Shown here: positions 63,917-64,000 of the stretch, one piece after another | Position numbering within the stretch: position 1 is the first letter of the stretch | Layout: every line of letters begins with the position of its first letter | Assembly: GCA_012103075.1 (NCBI GenBank) | Contig: JAAVLQ010000003.1 | Location: 496,001-560,000 of the forward strand | DNA: 64,000 nt | Source of the DNA: Brucella cytisi | GTDB lineage: Bacteria; Pseudomonadota; Alphaproteobacteria; Rhizobiales; Rhizobiaceae | Reading direction: 5' to 3' | The notes under the pieces: model-generated | What the model saw: the letters and a program-made list of their open reading frames with translations, nothing else | Databases searched by the model: none | What the model was told of the DNA's origin: nothing | Program-made: the position numbers and the translations under genes

Positions 63917-64000
63917 TGTCAGTCTCCCTTTCGTTAGAACTGTGCCTGTAGCACTAAAGGTTTCATCATTCCCTGTGATGGCTGTCCGCCAGTGAGTACT

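Overview
The window reads as an accessory, host-interaction-type region of an alphaproteobacterium, most likely from the Hyphomicrobiales. The basis is a type III secretion (T3SS) block with a Tad/CpaC-type secretin and a CpaD-type lipoprotein, a HEPN protein of the rhizobial kind, a DUF3300-DUF2950 operon, a LytTR two-component pair and a polyamine-type ABC cluster. A marine or eukaryote-associated relative is plausible because of the two sulfatases, but species level cannot be set from sequence reading alone. There are no rRNA or tRNA genes and no CRISPR array.

Most genes longer than about 400 bp are broken by one or more +/-1 frameshifts. The break points usually fall in short homopolymers, and translation resumes in another frame with uninterrupted family homology. 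This affects even the secretion core and a histidinol-dehydrogenase-family gene. I read it mainly as uncorrected sequencing indels rather than mass gene decay, so genes are annotated as whole loci with the breaks noted.

Layout. 1-5787 (+): T3SS export core, with an SctX-like protein (cut by the left edge), SctY, SctV, a CpaC-like secretin, a CpaD-like lipoprotein and SctU. 6231-13706 (+): one very large repeat protein with a polyproline start, helix-turn/beta repeats, Leu/Gln-rich repeats, an SH3-like domain and a LysM, probably T3SS-associated. 14300-15315: an IS481-family element with a 6-bp target duplication. 15858-25132 (+): an unknown two-domain protein followed by a giant TcB/TcC-like RHS/YD-repeat protein. 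25680-29603: a membrane TPR regulator, a LytS/LytTR pair and a small membrane protein. 29670-31271 (-): sulfatase 1. 31771-32412 (-): HEPN remnant. 33281-39595: a polyamine-type ABC transporter with a XRE-cupin regulator, divergent from a histidinol-dehydrogenase-family gene. 40127-41030 (-): a small protein carrying the same repeat module as the giant T3SS-linked protein. 41818-45610: two LysR regulators, a PNPOx-like protein and a GST. 45649-47711 (-): second TPR regulator. 48327-52850 (-): DUF4239-like protein, lipoprotein, L,D-transpeptidase, betaine-type binding protein and AraC regulator. 53646-59431 (+): envelope operon with an outer-membrane barrel, DUF3300, DUF2950, a polytopic membrane protein and an alpha/beta hydrolase lipoprotein. 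59947-63916: third TPR regulator, a small protein and sulfatase 2.

The most interesting points are: (i) the T3SS uses Tad-type outer-membrane parts and an SctU whose NPTH autocleavage motif reads NRRT; (ii) a repeat module of about 65 residues is shared by the giant protein next to the T3SS and an orphan gene 27 kb away; (iii) the RHS giant and its two-domain partner form a toxin-like cassette with no visible immunity gene; (iv) three paralogous ToxR-like TPR regulators lie in the window, two of them next to sulfatases of the CTAGR type.
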